A stretch of DNA of 64,000 nucleotides, taken from NCBI GenBank assembly GCA_902588895.1, contig CACIRC010000001.1, forward strand, positions 143,948 to 207,947, given 5' to 3'. Numbering within the stretch: the first letter of the stretch is position 1; each line of letters begins with the position of its first letter. Positions 54,923-63,994 of the stretch are shown in pieces. Made by a program: the position numbers and the translations under genes. Below the pieces are notes generated by a model. It searched no databases. It was not told the DNA's origin and saw only the letters and a list, made by a program, of their open reading frames with translations. The DNA comes from an uncultured Pelagibacteraceae bacterium. GTDB lineage: Bacteria; Pseudomonadota; Alphaproteobacteria; Pelagibacterales; Pelagibacteraceae.

Positions 54923-55907
54923 TTTTTGAAATTGATTGATTAATTATAAAATCTGTTATTAGATTTATCGAGCTCCCTATATTTTTTTTAATTTGAAGTT
55001 CAATTTCATTTAATTTGAAAATTAAATTTTTGATATTTTCTGGTGTCCACTCGTATATTTGTTTTTTTGTAATTTCCTTATCTTTCCAAAAAATTGGCGG
55101 TTTTGCAGATGATATAGTTAATTCAATATTTCTATTTTTTTTAAATTCACTACAAAGATTATAAATTTTTTTTGATTTGTTCAAAAAAATTCTCGTAATC
55201 AGAATACAATCTTCATTGCTGAGATTGTTTTCGTTTAAAATATTTATTGTTTTTTTGTTATTCTTTGCTAGACAATTATCAATTAATTCTGAAATACTAT
55301 GATCTTCTGCTAGGTTTATAAGTTTTAATATTTCATCAGTTTTAATTTTTTTGTTTCTAAGTGTAAAATATTTTATTTTATCTAGTTCATTAAGCAATTT
55401 TTTTCTATCACCACCACATTTATTTATTACAATATTAACATCAGATTGAGATAGCGATATATTATTTTGTTTTAAAAATTTTTTAGCTATATTTGATAAT
55501 AAATCAAAAGTGTCCTCGTAAAATGCAGCTGTAACTAATTTTTTTTCTTTTTCAAAATAATTTCTTAATTTTGATTTTTTATCTAAAACACCGCTATTAA
55601 TTATGATTAGATTATCAGAATTTTTTTCAATTATACTTTTTATAATATCTAAAATTTTATTCGTTGCTCTTTTGATTATAATTATTTTTCTTTCCTCAAA
55701 TAGAGACTTATTTAAAACACTTTCTAGGAATGAATTCTCATCATTTAATATTTGATTTTCTTCATAATTAAATATGTTATCTCTATTAAAATTTTTTAAT
55801 AACTCATCGATTTTTTCATTTTTCGATCCTTCATTTACTCCATAAAATAAATAAAAATTATAATTTTGTAATATACTTTTATTTATTTCAAATAATTTTT
55901 TTATCAC
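54912..55907 (-). CDS. holA: DNA polymerase III delta subunit
   Basis: Clamp-loader subunit (331 aa). Similarity is diffuse, as usual for HolA: NYNFYLFYGVNEGSKNEKIDELL at the N-terminus resembles the degenerate nucleotide-binding start, IIIKRATNKILDII the next strand, and INKCGGDRKKLLNELDKI (about 165-182) is the most conserved motif. The gene order leuS-lptE-holA on the strand opposite to parB is the classic alphaproteobacterial arrangement, which strengthens the call. Confidence 0.9.
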   Translation of the reverse strand: MIKKLFEINKSILQNYNFYLFYGVNEGSKNEKIDELLKNFNRDNIFNYEENQILNDENSFLESVLNKSLFEERKIIIIKRATNKILDIIKSIIEKNSDNLIIINSGVLDKKSKLRNYFEKEKKLVTAAFYEDTFDLLSNIAKKFLKQNNISLSQSDVNIVINKCGGDRKKLLNELDKIKYFTLRNKKIKTDEILKLINLAEDHSISELIDNCLAKNNKKTINILNENNLSNEDCILITRIFLNKSKKIYNLCSEFKKNRNIELTISSAKPPIFWKDKEITKKQIYEWTPENIKNLIFKLNEIELQIKKNIGSSINLITDFIINQSISKTNN

Positions 55908-56365
55908 TTTATGGTCTTTAATTTAAGTATCAACTTTTCTTGAATTGAAGATGCAAAATTATTTTTTACTACATTTTCATATTTTCGTTGTTCAAAAGAG
56001 TCTTCAATATTTTTAATATTTAATTTTTCTTTAAAAGTAAAAGAAACGTTTTTTTCATTATAATTTATTTGGAAGCTTGAAATTGCTTGGAGTTCATAAT
56101 TGGTAATTTTACCCGTTGCATCTTTTGAAATGATTTCTTTGTTTAAAATAGTATTCATTTTTATTCTAAATATATTTTCTGTTTCATTCGAATAATATTT
56201 TTTAAGTCTAGAATTGATTCTATTATTAATTTCTCTGTTACCATTCATCTCTACAATAATAATATTAATATTTGAAACTGAGTTATTTTTATAAACCGTG
56301 GAATAACCACAATTTGATAAAAAAATTAGTAAAACTATAAAAATTAAATTTTTATGCATTATCAT
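55904..56365 (-). CDS. lptE: LPS-assembly lipoprotein LptE
   Basis: A 153-residue outer-membrane lipoprotein that plugs LptD. A signal sequence ([17 protein letters not shown]) ends in a lipobox-like LSNC, then GYSTVYKN as in LptE proteins (GFxPxY-type). The first Met may be at residue 3 of the open frame (56359). The rest shows alternating strands with [26 protein letters not shown]. The position between leuS and holA is diagnostic. It overlaps both neighbours by 4 bases. Confidence 0.87.
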   Translation of the reverse strand: MIMHKNLIFIVLLIFLSNCGYSTVYKNNSVSNINIIIVEMNGNREINNRINSRLKKYYSNETENIFRIKMNTILNKEIISKDATGKITNYELQAISSFQINYNEKNVSFTFKEKLNIKNIEDSFEQRKYENVVKNNFASSIQEKLILKLKTIK

Positions 56366-58899
56366 AAAATGATGTTTATTAATTTGTCTTTTATATAAAT
56401 TTTTTTCTTAATTGGCTTGTTATCTAAATACTTACTTAATTTGTCATTATTCATTACTAATTTGAGCAAATTTTCTTCAGTTATACCTCTTTGTGATTTG
56501 ATTATTTCTCTTTTCTTTCCGTTAATTTGGACAACTATATTAATTTCATCCTCTTGAATCAAATTTTTATTATATTTGGGCCAAATTATTTTTTCTTTAT
56601 TATTTAGAATTTCTAAACATTCATTTGCAAAATGAGGTATTACAGGAGATATTATAATTAATATATTTTGATAATTTTCAATCAAAGTTTTTTTGGAATA
56701 ATTATTTTCTAAAGCTTTAAACATAAAGGCATACATTTCGTGTAAGTTAGCAACAATTTTATTATAACTAAAGTTCTCCAAATTTTCTGTTACTTTTTTA
56801 ATTAATCTATTTGTAAATTTTGAAATTTCTTTATCATCATCTTTTTGATGTTCTTTTTTAATTTCTTCTAAAAACTTTGAATTTAAATTCCATAATTTTT
56901 GTATAAATTTAAATGAAGAAATAATTCCCTCCTCGGACCATTGGACATCTTTTTCTGGTGGACTATCTGATAAAATAAATAATCTAGCTGCATCTGCTCC
57001 ATAGTTTGAAATAATATTTTCAGGATCAATTGTATTTTTTTTTGATTTAGACATCGACTCTGAAGCACCTACAGTAATTAATTTTGAGTTATCTTTTTTA
57101 AGATATTTTTTTCCTCCGATTGTTTCTATTTCTTCTGGGCTTACCCAATTATTTTCTGGGTCTTTATAAGTTTCATGACAAACCATGCCCTGGGTAAATA
57201 GACCACTGAAAGGTTCTTCCAGATTAAAATTTTTATTTTTATGAGAGATTGCTCTCATAAAAAATCTTGAATAGAGAAGATGTAAGATTGCATGTTCAAC
57301 ACCACCGATATACTGGTCAACAGGCATCCAGTAATTTATATCATCTTTTTTAAAACCATAATCTTTTTCATTAGGTGAGCAAAATCTTAAAAAGTACCAA
57401 GATGAACATACAAAAGTATCAAGTGTATCAGTTTCTCTAGTCATTTTTTTTCCATCAATAATAATTTCTTTCCATGTTTTTTGACTATCTAATGGATTAC
57501 CTTTAACTTTAAGGTCTATATTTTCAGGAAGTTTTACAGGCAGCATTGAAATTGGAATTGGGTGAACATTTCCATTTTCATCATAAGCTATAGGTATGGG
57601 ACATCCCCAATATCTTTGTCTTGAAACACCCCAATCTTTTAATCTATAATTAATTTGTTTTTTTCCTAAATTTTTTTCTTGTAAGATTTTTATTGTTTCA
57701 ATAACTGAATTATCAGGTGCATCAAAACCGTTCAAAAAATTAGAATTAATAATCTTGCCAGGACCAGCATAGGCTTCATTTTTTACCTTAAAATTATCAT
57801 CTTGATCATGTGGTTTGACGACAGTCTTAATTTCTAAATTATATTTTTTGGCAAAATCAAAATCTCTTTGATCATGCGCAGGACAACCAAAAACTGCACC
57901 GAATCCATAATCCATTAAAACGAAGTTAGCAAAATATACTGGCACTTTTTGATCAGGATTTAAAGGATTTATAGCTACAAGATTGGTTTTGAAACCAATT
58001 TTTTCTCCAACCGCTATTGCTTCCTCGGTTGTTCCTGTTTTTGAGCATTCTTTTTTAAATTTTATGAAATCGTTGTTTTCTTTATAATATTTAGAAATTT
58101 CATGGTCAGATGATAAGGCTAAAAAAGATATTCCAAAAAGAGTATCGGGTCTAGTTGTAAAACACTTTATATTATTAACAGGTAAATCACCTTCAATTTT
58201 AAAATCTATTTCACTACCAAATGATTTTCCAATCCAATTTTTTTGCATTGTTTTCACTTTATTTGGCCATGAATTAAGATTCTCTAGGCCGTCTAAAAGA
58301 TCTTGAGAAAACTTTGAAATATTAAAAAACCATTGACTTAGTTTTTTCCTTTCTACAACTGCACCTGATCTCCAACCTTTTCCATCTATGACTTGCTCGT
58401 TAGCAAGAACAGTTTCATCTACGGGATCCCAATTTACATAATTTTCTTTTCTATAGACTAATTTTTTTTGATATAACTCAAGAAAAAAGGCTTGTTGATG
58501 CTTATAATATTCATCTGAACAAGTTGAAATTTCTCTATCCCAATCAATTGAGAGACCAAGTTGTTTTAATTGTGATTTCATTTTTGAAATATTTGTTTCA
58601 GTCCACACTTTAGGATCAAGGTTATTTTGTTTCGCAGCATTCTCAGCTGGCATACCAAAAGAATCCCAACCCATAGGATGCAAAACATTGAACCCCTGTA
58701 GTAATTTATATCTAGCTAAAACATCACCTATTGTATAGTTTCTGACATGTCCCATGTGAATTTTTCCAGATGGGTATGGAAACATTTCTAAGCAATAAAA
58801 TTTCTTTTTATTTTTTTCTATTTTAGTAGAAAAAATTTTATTATTTTCCCAAAACTTTTGCCACTTTTGTTCAATTGATTTAAAATTATATCTATCCAC
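56362..58899 (-). CDS. leuS: leucyl-tRNA synthetase
   Basis: Class I synthetase (845 aa). The HIGH-type motif [25 protein letters not shown] is near residues 39-63; the editing domain spans about 220-400 ([25 protein letters not shown]); the [11 protein letters not shown]-like [13 protein letters not shown] block and the catalytic loop follow. The usual KMSKS reads SMSKS here (57057-57043), a Lys-to-Ser change at the first place. [12 protein letters not shown] lies in the C-terminal domain. Otherwise complete. Confidence 0.96.
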   Translation of the reverse strand: MDRYNFKSIEQKWQKFWENNKIFSTKIEKNKKKFYCLEMFPYPSGKIHMGHVRNYTIGDVLARYKLLQGFNVLHPMGWDSFGMPAENAAKQNNLDPKVWTETNISKMKSQLKQLGLSIDWDREISTCSDEYYKHQQAFFLELYQKKLVYRKENYVNWDPVDETVLANEQVIDGKGWRSGAVVERKKLSQWFFNISKFSQDLLDGLENLNSWPNKVKTMQKNWIGKSFGSEIDFKIEGDLPVNNIKCFTTRPDTLFGISFLALSSDHEISKYYKENNDFIKFKKECSKTGTTEEAIAVGEKIGFKTNLVAINPLNPDQKVPVYFANFVLMDYGFGAVFGCPAHDQRDFDFAKKYNLEIKTVVKPHDQDDNFKVKNEAYAGPGKIINSNFLNGFDAPDNSVIETIKILQEKNLGKKQINYRLKDWGVSRQRYWGCPIPIAYDENGNVHPIPISMLPVKLPENIDLKVKGNPLDSQKTWKEIIIDGKKMTRETDTLDTFVCSSWYFLRFCSPNEKDYGFKKDDINYWMPVDQYIGGVEHAILHLLYSRFFMRAISHKNKNFNLEEPFSGLFTQGMVCHETYKDPENNWVSPEEIETIGGKKYLKKDNSKLITVGASESMSKSKKNTIDPENIISNYGADAARLFILSDSPPEKDVQWSEEGIISSFKFIQKLWNLNSKFLEEIKKEHQKDDDKEISKFTNRLIKKVTENLENFSYNKIVANLHEMYAFMFKALENNYSKKTLIENYQNILIIISPVIPHFANECLEILNNKEKIIWPKYNKNLIQEDEINIVVQINGKKREIIKSQRGITEENLLKLVMNNDKLSKYLDNKPIKKKIYIKDKLINIIL

Positions 58900-58934
58900 G
58901 GTAATTTATTTTATATCATGATACTTGAAGTCTA

Positions 58935-59492
58935 TTACTTCTTTTTTTTCATGTCTGGATATTTATATTCAGTTTCTTTATTTTCTTTATAGATTGCAGC
59001 TTTTTTTAAAATTTCTTTTTTTAACTCAACTTTTAAAGTTCCTTCTATCTCGCTAAACTTACAATTTAAAAAAGAGTCTGTACATTTTCTATTAAATATT
59101 TTTACTTCCAGAGCATCAGACCTAATTTCATTTGTCAAAAATCTAATGGATATTTTTATGCTTTCATTAGGTGTGCTATTGTCAGAGTACCAATCTGTGA
59201 TGATTATACCTCCGCTATAATTTACAGATGATAAGGGCATAAAATCAATTACATCAAGTGAAGCTTTCCAAAGTTCATTTGAACTCGCAAAATCAAAAGT
59301 TCCACCTCTTTGCTTAACCATGTCGTTGAGTCTAAATCCACGACCTTCTTTTAAATTTTGCTCAACTCTTTTTTTTGGATCAGCTGGAAATTTTCGAGCA
59401 TCTCCTCCTGGAAGCTTGCCATTACATCCACCCAAAAAAAAGGAAATTAGGGTTAAAAAAGCTATGATTTGTTTAGATTTTAATGATTTCAT
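58935..59492 (-). CDS. DUF3576 lipoprotein
   Basis: A 185-residue envelope lipoprotein: signal peptide with lipobox LGGC (Cys about 23), then the DUF3576 pattern NELWKASLDVIDFMPLSSVNYSGGIIITDWYS and ESIKISIRFLTNEIRSDALEVKIF. The family is nearly restricted to alphaproteobacteria, with unknown function, and often sits by leuS-lptE-holA, as here. It ends in a Lys-rich tail. Confidence 0.9.
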   Translation of the reverse strand: MKSLKSKQIIAFLTLISFFLGGCNGKLPGGDARKFPADPKKRVEQNLKEGRGFRLNDMVKQRGGTFDFASSNELWKASLDVIDFMPLSSVNYSGGIIITDWYSDNSTPNESIKISIRFLTNEIRSDALEVKIFNRKCTDSFLNCKFSEIEGTLKVELKKEILKKAAIYKENKETEYKYPDMKKKK

Positions 59493-59655
59493 ATTGGTAT
59501 TTTAGTGAGTGTTTTATATAACATAACCTCAATTTTGCTAAAATATATGAAAAAATTGTTTAGAGTGATGCATAAATGCAACAATTTATTAAATTTTTTC
59601 AAAAAATGAGTAAAATCAACATAAATTAGTGTCAAAATATATATAAGTGCCTTGT

Positions 59656-59671
59656 TTATTATTAATAATAA
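59656..59671. repeat. 16-bp A+T palindrome in the porin leader
   Basis: TTATTATTAATAATAA is a perfect palindrome placed 22 bases upstream of the porin ATG, just before the ribosome binding site. In mRNA it could form a short hairpin; in DNA it could be a regulator site. A+T-rich palindromes can arise by chance here. Confidence 0.5.
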
Positions 59672-59678
59672 CAATTAC

Positions 59679-59684
59679 AAAGGA
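59679..59684 (+). promoter_or_regulatory. strong Shine-Dalgarno for the porin
   Basis: AAAGGAG lies 9 bases before the ATG at 59694 and fixes the start there instead of the in-frame ATG at 59652, which has no such site. Confidence 0.8.
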
Positions 59685-59693
59685 GTAATTAAT

Positions 59694-60659
59694 ATGAACA
59701 TTAAAAAAATAGGTTTGACAGCTTTAGCAGCTTCACTTGTTTCAGTATCAGCTCACGCTGGTTCAGTTTCAGTAGCTGGAGGAGCGTCAATGAACACAGA
59801 AGGTTACAGCGGTGAAAACTTAAACGCTGGTACAACTTTCTCTATGGGTAACCAATTAACTTTTACTGGTTCAGGTGAATTAGATAATGGAATGAATGTT
59901 TCAATATCTTTCGTATTGGATCAAGGTGATGACACTGCTGTTACATCAGGTCCATTTGACTCACATTCAGTTAAAGTTTCTTCAGATTCATTAGGTACAT
60001 TAACACTTGCGGGTGAAGGTGGATCTTCAGCAGCTACATCAATCGATGGATCAGCAGCAGGTGATATCTGGGATACATTTGACGGTACTAGAGGTGCTGC
60101 AACAGCGGTTGCTGTTTCTGACTCTGGTCCTGGTAACAACTCTTTATTCTACACATTACCTTCAATCATGGATGGTCTAGATGTTAACTTATCTTACCAA
60201 CCACAAGGTTCTGGAAGAGAGTCTGCTACTGGTATGGGTGTATCTTACACTGGTTTAGAGGGCTTAACTATTAAGTACGCTACAACTGATGAAGCTGGAA
60301 CAACTGTAGCTCTTTCAGGTGATCAAACAGTTTGGAACGCATCGTATGTATACGGACCTGTAACTGCTACTGTATCTGAATCTGAGTTTGACGTTGGAAC
60401 AGGTACATCTGACCAAACAATTTCATCTTATGCATTGTCTTACACAGTGTCTGATGAGATTTCAGTAACTTACGGTGAAGAAACTATTGAAAAAGGTGGT
60501 TCAACTACTGATGCTGAGTACAGCGCAATTAGTGCGTCTTACACAGCTGGTGGTATGACTATTTCAATGGCTCTTAAAGAAGCTGAAAACACAGACCACA
60601 GTACAAATACTAATGCGGACTTTGAATACTGGTCTTTAGGTGCATCATTTGCATTCTAA
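59694..60659 (+). CDS. porin-type outer-membrane protein
   Basis: The ATG at 59694 follows a strong ribosome binding site and gives the signal peptide MNIKKIGLTALAASLVSVSAHA. The mature protein of about 300 residues is made of alternating beta strands rich in Gly, Ser and Thr, opening with GSVSVAGGASMNTEGYS and ending with a C-terminal Phe (SLGASFAF), the outer-membrane insertion signal. Its overall style matches the Gram-negative porin family. Base composition is less A+T rich than neighbours, and codons are restricted, signs of very high expression. A strong terminator follows. Confidence 0.9.
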   Translation: MNIKKIGLTALAASLVSVSAHAGSVSVAGGASMNTEGYSGENLNAGTTFSMGNQLTFTGSGELDNGMNVSISFVLDQGDDTAVTSGPFDSHSVKVSSDSLGTLTLAGEGGSSAATSIDGSAAGDIWDTFDGTRGAATAVAVSDSGPGNNSLFYTLPSIMDGLDVNLSYQPQGSGRESATGMGVSYTGLEGLTIKYATTDEAGTTVALSGDQTVWNASYVYGPVTATVSESEFDVGTGTSDQTISSYALSYTVSDEISVTYGEETIEKGGSTTDAEYSAISASYTAGGMTISMALKEAENTDHSTNTNADFEYWSLGASFAF

Positions 60660-60686
60660 TTTAGTTTAAGTAAATATTATAAAAAG

Positions 60687-60713
60687 GGCCCCTTTTAAGG
60701 GGCCTTTTTTTTA
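60687..60713 (+). terminator. intrinsic terminator after porin
   Basis: Stem GGCCCC (60687-60692) with GGGGCC (60699-60704), loop TTTTAA, then a run of eight T. With A residues before the stem it could also work for the convergent ThiE-like gene, whose stop is at 60711. Confidence 0.93.
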
Positions 60714-61229
60714 TTCAAAATAAGAAATTCCAGCAAATTCAGAGCTATTTAAAAGTCTAAGCTTATTTATATTTTTCTTAGAAATACCACCTAAAGCAAC
60801 AATTGTTTTTTTAGTTAAATTAGAAATTAATTTGAATTTATTTATCCCCAGGTAATTATTATTTTTTTTAAAAATAGAGGATAAAAAAATTTTGTTTACT
60901 AGTTGTTTTTCTTTAATTTTAATTTCCTTAATATTATGAGCTGACCCTATTATATTAAATTTTTTTTTGAATGAAAATGCTAAGTGTCTAGTGCATTTAT
61001 TAAAAGAGGGAATGTAAGCGCCATCTAAATCAAATTGAATAGCAAGTTTAACATTATTAGATAAATACAATTTTATCTTATTTTTTTTGCAATATTTTTT
61101 TAATTTTAAAATAGATACTTTGTCTAAGATTTTTGAATTGTAATTTCTATAAATAACAGCAGTTTCTTTATCTAATCTATCAATATTTTTTGTTTCAAAT
61201 TTATTTATAAAGTAATATTTTCTAATCAT
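60711..61229 (-). CDS. thiamine-phosphate synthase/TenI-like protein
   Basis: A (beta/alpha)8-barrel of the ThiE/TenI superfamily, 172 residues from ATG 61229 (MIRKYYFINKF); an ATG 12 bases earlier would overlap the divergent gene. KLYLSNNVKLAIQFDLDGAYIPS, FNIIGSAHNIKEI and TIVALGGISKKNINKLRLLNSSEFAGISYF correspond to the ThiE substrate and phosphate-binding strands. Very lysine-rich and shorter than typical ThiE (about 210), so activity in thiamine synthesis is uncertain; it might be a TenI-like regulator or salvage protein. Confidence 0.72.
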   Translation of the reverse strand: MIRKYYFINKFETKNIDRLDKETAVIYRNYNSKILDKVSILKLKKYCKKNKIKLYLSNNVKLAIQFDLDGAYIPSFNKCTRHLAFSFKKKFNIIGSAHNIKEIKIKEKQLVNKIFLSSIFKKNNNYLGINKFKLISNLTKKTIVALGGISKKNINKLRLLNSSEFAGISYFE

Positions 61230-61235
61230 ATTTAT

Positions 61236-61895
61236 ATGCACAATACTGTAAAAAAATTATTAGACATTGAAAATAATATTAAAATTTATTTAGAGAAATT
61301 TAATATTAAAAATAATCCAAAAACTATAGCAGTTTCAAAGACATTTAAAATTGAAAAAATTTTACCTCTTATCGAACATGGTCATTTAGATTTTGGGGAG
61401 AATAAAGTTCAAGAAGCAGTCGAAAAATGGACAGAAATTAAAAAATCCCATTCATCAATCAAATTACATATGATTGGTAAATTACAAACCAATAAAGTTA
61501 AATTTGCTGTACAATTATTTGATTATATTCATTCAGTAGATAATGAAAAACTTGCAAGAAAAATTGCACTAGAACAAAGTAAAATAAATAAAAAGGTTAA
61601 AATTTTTTTACAGGTGAATATTGGAGATGAAAATCAAAAATCAGGGATTAATAAAAGTGAGGTGGAGCAACTAGTTTCTGTTTGTAAAGAAGTTGGTTTA
61701 AATGTCGTTGGCTTAATGTGCATCCCCCCTATAAATGTAGATCCAGAGAATTATTTTTCAGAAATGAATAAATTAAAAAAAGACTTAGATCTTGCTGAAT
61801 TAAGTATGGGTATGTCTTCAGATTATCTAAAAGCTGTTAAACATTTATCAACATATATTAGAGTTGGATCTAGTATTTTTGGTCAGAGAACTTAA
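61236..61895 (+). CDS. YggS/PLPBP-family pyridoxal-phosphate protein
   Basis: A 219-residue PLP-binding barrel involved in vitamin B6 homeostasis. TIAVSKTFKIEKI (PLP-binding Lys near residue 36), HLDFGENKVQEAVEKW, LHMIGKLQTNKVKFAV, SVDNEKLARKIA, VNIGDENQKSGI, and the phosphate-binding SMGMSSDYLKAVKH with IRVGSSIFGQR are all present. It starts only 6 bases from the divergent ThiE-like gene. Confidence 0.95.
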   Translation: MHNTVKKLLDIENNIKIYLEKFNIKNNPKTIAVSKTFKIEKILPLIEHGHLDFGENKVQEAVEKWTEIKKSHSSIKLHMIGKLQTNKVKFAVQLFDYIHSVDNEKLARKIALEQSKINKKVKIFLQVNIGDENQKSGINKSEVEQLVSVCKEVGLNVVGLMCIPPINVDPENYFSEMNKLKKDLDLAELSMGMSSDYLKAVKHLSTYIRVGSSIFGQRT

Positions 61896-62386
61896 AAAAT
61901 CTTTATTGTAGAATTTTTTTTAATTAATTTTAGCATAATTAAAAAATCTTTTTCCTGTAAAGCAACACATCCAGCCGTAGGTTTGTAATCTTTGGTAAGA
62001 TGAATAAAAATACAACTTCCCATACCACTTTTGGGTTTTTTAAAATTATACTTAATTGGAATTAAGAAATCATATTTGTTGTCTTTTCTTTTTAACTTTT
62101 CGTGTTTAATTTTTTTTTCAATTGTAACAAGTTTATTATATTTTTTAGGAAAGCGAATATCATTACACCAACCCATATTTTTTTTAATTTTGATACATTT
62201 TAGTAAAGTTGATGGTTTTTTTTTACGGTCTTTTCTAAAATAAAGATTTTCAATTTTAAACGTCCCTTTGGGTGTTTTTTTATCTCCTTCCTTTTTATTC
62301 TTAGTTAAACCTTTTTTACCAATACAACACCTGAATTTAAATTCATCTATTTGAAGAGTGTGTTTATTTTTTACAAAAATTGTCAT
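61892..62386 (-). CDS. L,D-transpeptidase (YkuD-type, COG3786 group)
   Basis: A 164-residue peptidoglycan-modifying enzyme. The catalytic motif is FIHLTKDYKPTAGCVALQEKDF: the His and Cys are kept and TAGC replaces the more usual SHGC, as I recall for the COG3786 subgroup. GKKGLTKNKKEGDKKTPKGTF near the N-terminus is also typical. No signal peptide is evident, which is common in this subgroup. Convergent with yggS (4-base overlap) and divergent from the regulator gene. Confidence 0.85.
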   Translation of the reverse strand: MTIFVKNKHTLQIDEFKFRCCIGKKGLTKNKKEGDKKTPKGTFKIENLYFRKDRKKKPSTLLKCIKIKKNMGWCNDIRFPKKYNKLVTIEKKIKHEKLKRKDNKYDFLIPIKYNFKKPKSGMGSCIFIHLTKDYKPTAGCVALQEKDFLIMLKLIKKNSTIKIF

Positions 62387-62398
62387 ATTCTCTCTTTA

Positions 62399-62962
62399 GT
62401 GACTACACAGAATTTAATTATTTATAAGTTTAATGCTTTATATCATATTCTTGAAGAACTTGGTTTAGATTTAAATATTAAGGTTACCTTTGCAGAAACT
62501 GAAAATTCTTTAAATGAATGTGTAAAAAATTTAAAAAATTACTTAATTATTTCAAATAAAAAATATTCAGATATTAACAATCAATTAGTTTTAGATAATA
62601 CACCTATCAATATTTTTAAACTGGTTGAAAAGATAAATATTGAATTTTTAAAAATACAATTTAGCAGTCAGTCTGAAGTTAAAGTAAGGAATTATATTAT
62701 TGATCTAAATTCCAGACAAATGATAATAAATAATATTAAGCTTAAGTTGACTGAAAAAGAGATTAATACAATAATTTATTTATCAAAATCAAAAAAACCG
62801 GTAAGTATTGATGAATTACAAGAAAAGGTTTGGAGTTATCAATCTGATATAGAGACTCATACTGTTGAAACACATATCTACCGATTGAGAAAAAAAATTT
62901 TATTAACCTTTAAAGATAATGAATTTATAATTAGTGAAAAAAATGGTTATCAAATCAAATAA
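62399..62962 (+). CDS. OmpR-type winged-helix regulator with degenerate receiver
   Basis: I choose GTG 62399 (MTTQNLIIYKFNALYHIL), which leaves 12 bases before the divergent transpeptidase start; an ATG at 62351 would overlap that gene. The C-terminal 95 residues form an OmpR/PhoB winged helix: LTEKEINTIIYLSKSKKPVSIDELQEKVW and ETHTVETHIYRLRKKI. The N-terminal half is receiver-sized but lacks a recognisable acidic phosphoacceptor cluster, so it may respond to something other than a kinase. No kinase gene is adjacent. Possible target: the transpeptidase or the downstream arfA-like gene. Confidence 0.82.
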   Translation: MTTQNLIIYKFNALYHILEELGLDLNIKVTFAETENSLNECVKNLKNYLIISNKKYSDINNQLVLDNTPINIFKLVEKINIEFLKIQFSSQSEVKVRNYIIDLNSRQMIINNIKLKLTEKEINTIIYLSKSKKPVSIDELQEKVWSYQSDIETHTVETHIYRLRKKILLTFKDNEFIISEKNGYQIK

Positions 62963-63062
62963 GAAAAACCCAATGGCTAAAGATTTATTTACTAAAAAGT
63001 ATAAATCAAAAATAGTAAAGCCTAAAAAAGGCAAAGGAAGTTTTAAAAGAAAGAAAAGTTAA
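62943..63062 (+). CDS. arfA: ArfA-like alternative ribosome-rescue factor, 39 aa
   Basis: A short gene overlapping the regulator's end by 20 bases. The product, starting MVIKSNKKNPMAKDLFTKKY and ending KKGKGSFKRKKS, has the ArfA core: the N-P-x-A-x-D-L segment, a basic spacer and the KKGKGSF/Y signature that enters the mRNA channel of stalled ribosomes. ArfA recruits RF2 to non-stop complexes. A stop codon directly follows the signature, so unlike E. coli arfA no long tail or hairpin is seen. Start could also be Met11 (62973). The TAA overlaps the stop of the convergent kinase gene. Confidence 0.85.
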   Translation: MVIKSNKKNPMAKDLFTKKYKSKIVKPKKGKGSFKRKKS

Positions 63063-63994
63063 ATTTTAAGTCTCGCTCCGATTTGTTGAATTACCTTTGA
63101 TGACATTTCAGTACCTTTCTCAAGACACTGTTTTGTAGATAGTTTGTTGATGTATCCATGTAAAAATCCTGCAGCAAACAGATCACCTGCACCTGTTAGG
63201 TCAACAATTTTGAGATTTTTTTGGACATTACTTTCAAAAACTTCGTTGCTATTAATTGCAACTGCACCTTTTTCACCTCTAGTTATAATAATTAACTTAT
63301 TAAGTTGTTTTGAAAAATTTATAACCTCATCAAAATTTTTTGCTTCAATTAAAGAGGTGATTTCTTGTTCATTAGCAAAAGTTATATCAAGTTTATTTTT
63401 AACTAAGTTTAAAAAATGAGGTTTATGTCTATCTACACAAAATAGATCAGAAAGTGACATAGCAACTTTATTTGCGTTATTTATAGCTTTATCAAATGCT
63501 TTCTTGGGCTCTCCTTCATCCCATAAGTAGCCTTCTAAAAATATTAATTCACTATTTTTAATTGCATTAGAGCTAACATCATTTTCGTTAATTTTTCCTG
63601 CTGTTCCTAAGAAAGTACACATTGTTCTTTCAGAGTCTGGTGTTACTAATATTAAACATGTTCCAGTTGGCAATTCTTCTTTCTTTTTAAAATAAAAATA
63701 TTCTACATTTTCTTTTTTTAAACCTATTTCATATTCACTACCAAATTCATCATCAGAAACTTTACCAACAAAACCAACTTTATTCCCTAGTTGAGATAAT
63801 CCAACGATTGAGTTTGCTACCGAGCCACCAGAAACTGTTTTTTCAATTTTAAGATTTGCTAATAAACTTTTGAATTCTTTTTCATTGAAAAATAATTTCA
63901 TTGTGCTTTTGGTTAGATTGTTTTTTTCAATGAAATCGTCATCTACTTTGCAGATGACATCAACTATTGCATTTCCTATTCCTAAAATTTTCAT
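63059..63994 (-). CDS. PfkB-family nucleoside kinase (adenosine kinase-like)
   Basis: A 311-residue ribokinase-fold enzyme. GIGNAIVDVICKVDD at the N-terminus, SGGSVANSIVGLSQLGNKVGFVGKVSDDEFG (about 56-86) and the C-terminal DLTGAGDLFAAGFLHGYI with the catalytic Asp and anion hole are diagnostic of PfkB kinases. The N-terminal pattern is closest to bacterial adenosine kinases, probably for purine salvage, but sugar substrates cannot be excluded. The gene is complete, starting 6 bases from the right edge. Confidence 0.92.
   Translation of the reverse strand: MKILGIGNAIVDVICKVDDDFIEKNNLTKSTMKLFFNEKEFKSLLANLKIEKTVSGGSVANSIVGLSQLGNKVGFVGKVSDDEFGSEYEIGLKKENVEYFYFKKKEELPTGTCLILVTPDSERTMCTFLGTAGKINENDVSSNAIKNSELIFLEGYLWDEGEPKKAFDKAINNANKVAMSLSDLFCVDRHKPHFLNLVKNKLDITFANEQEITSLIEAKNFDEVINFSKQLNKLIIITRGEKGAVAINSNEVFESNVQKNLKIVDLTGAGDLFAAGFLHGYINKLSTKQCLEKGTEMSSKVIQQIGARLKI

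Noticed and set aside
59652-59693. Longer porin start at 59652
   Set aside because: The strong ribosome binding site and the signal peptide both point to ATG 59694.
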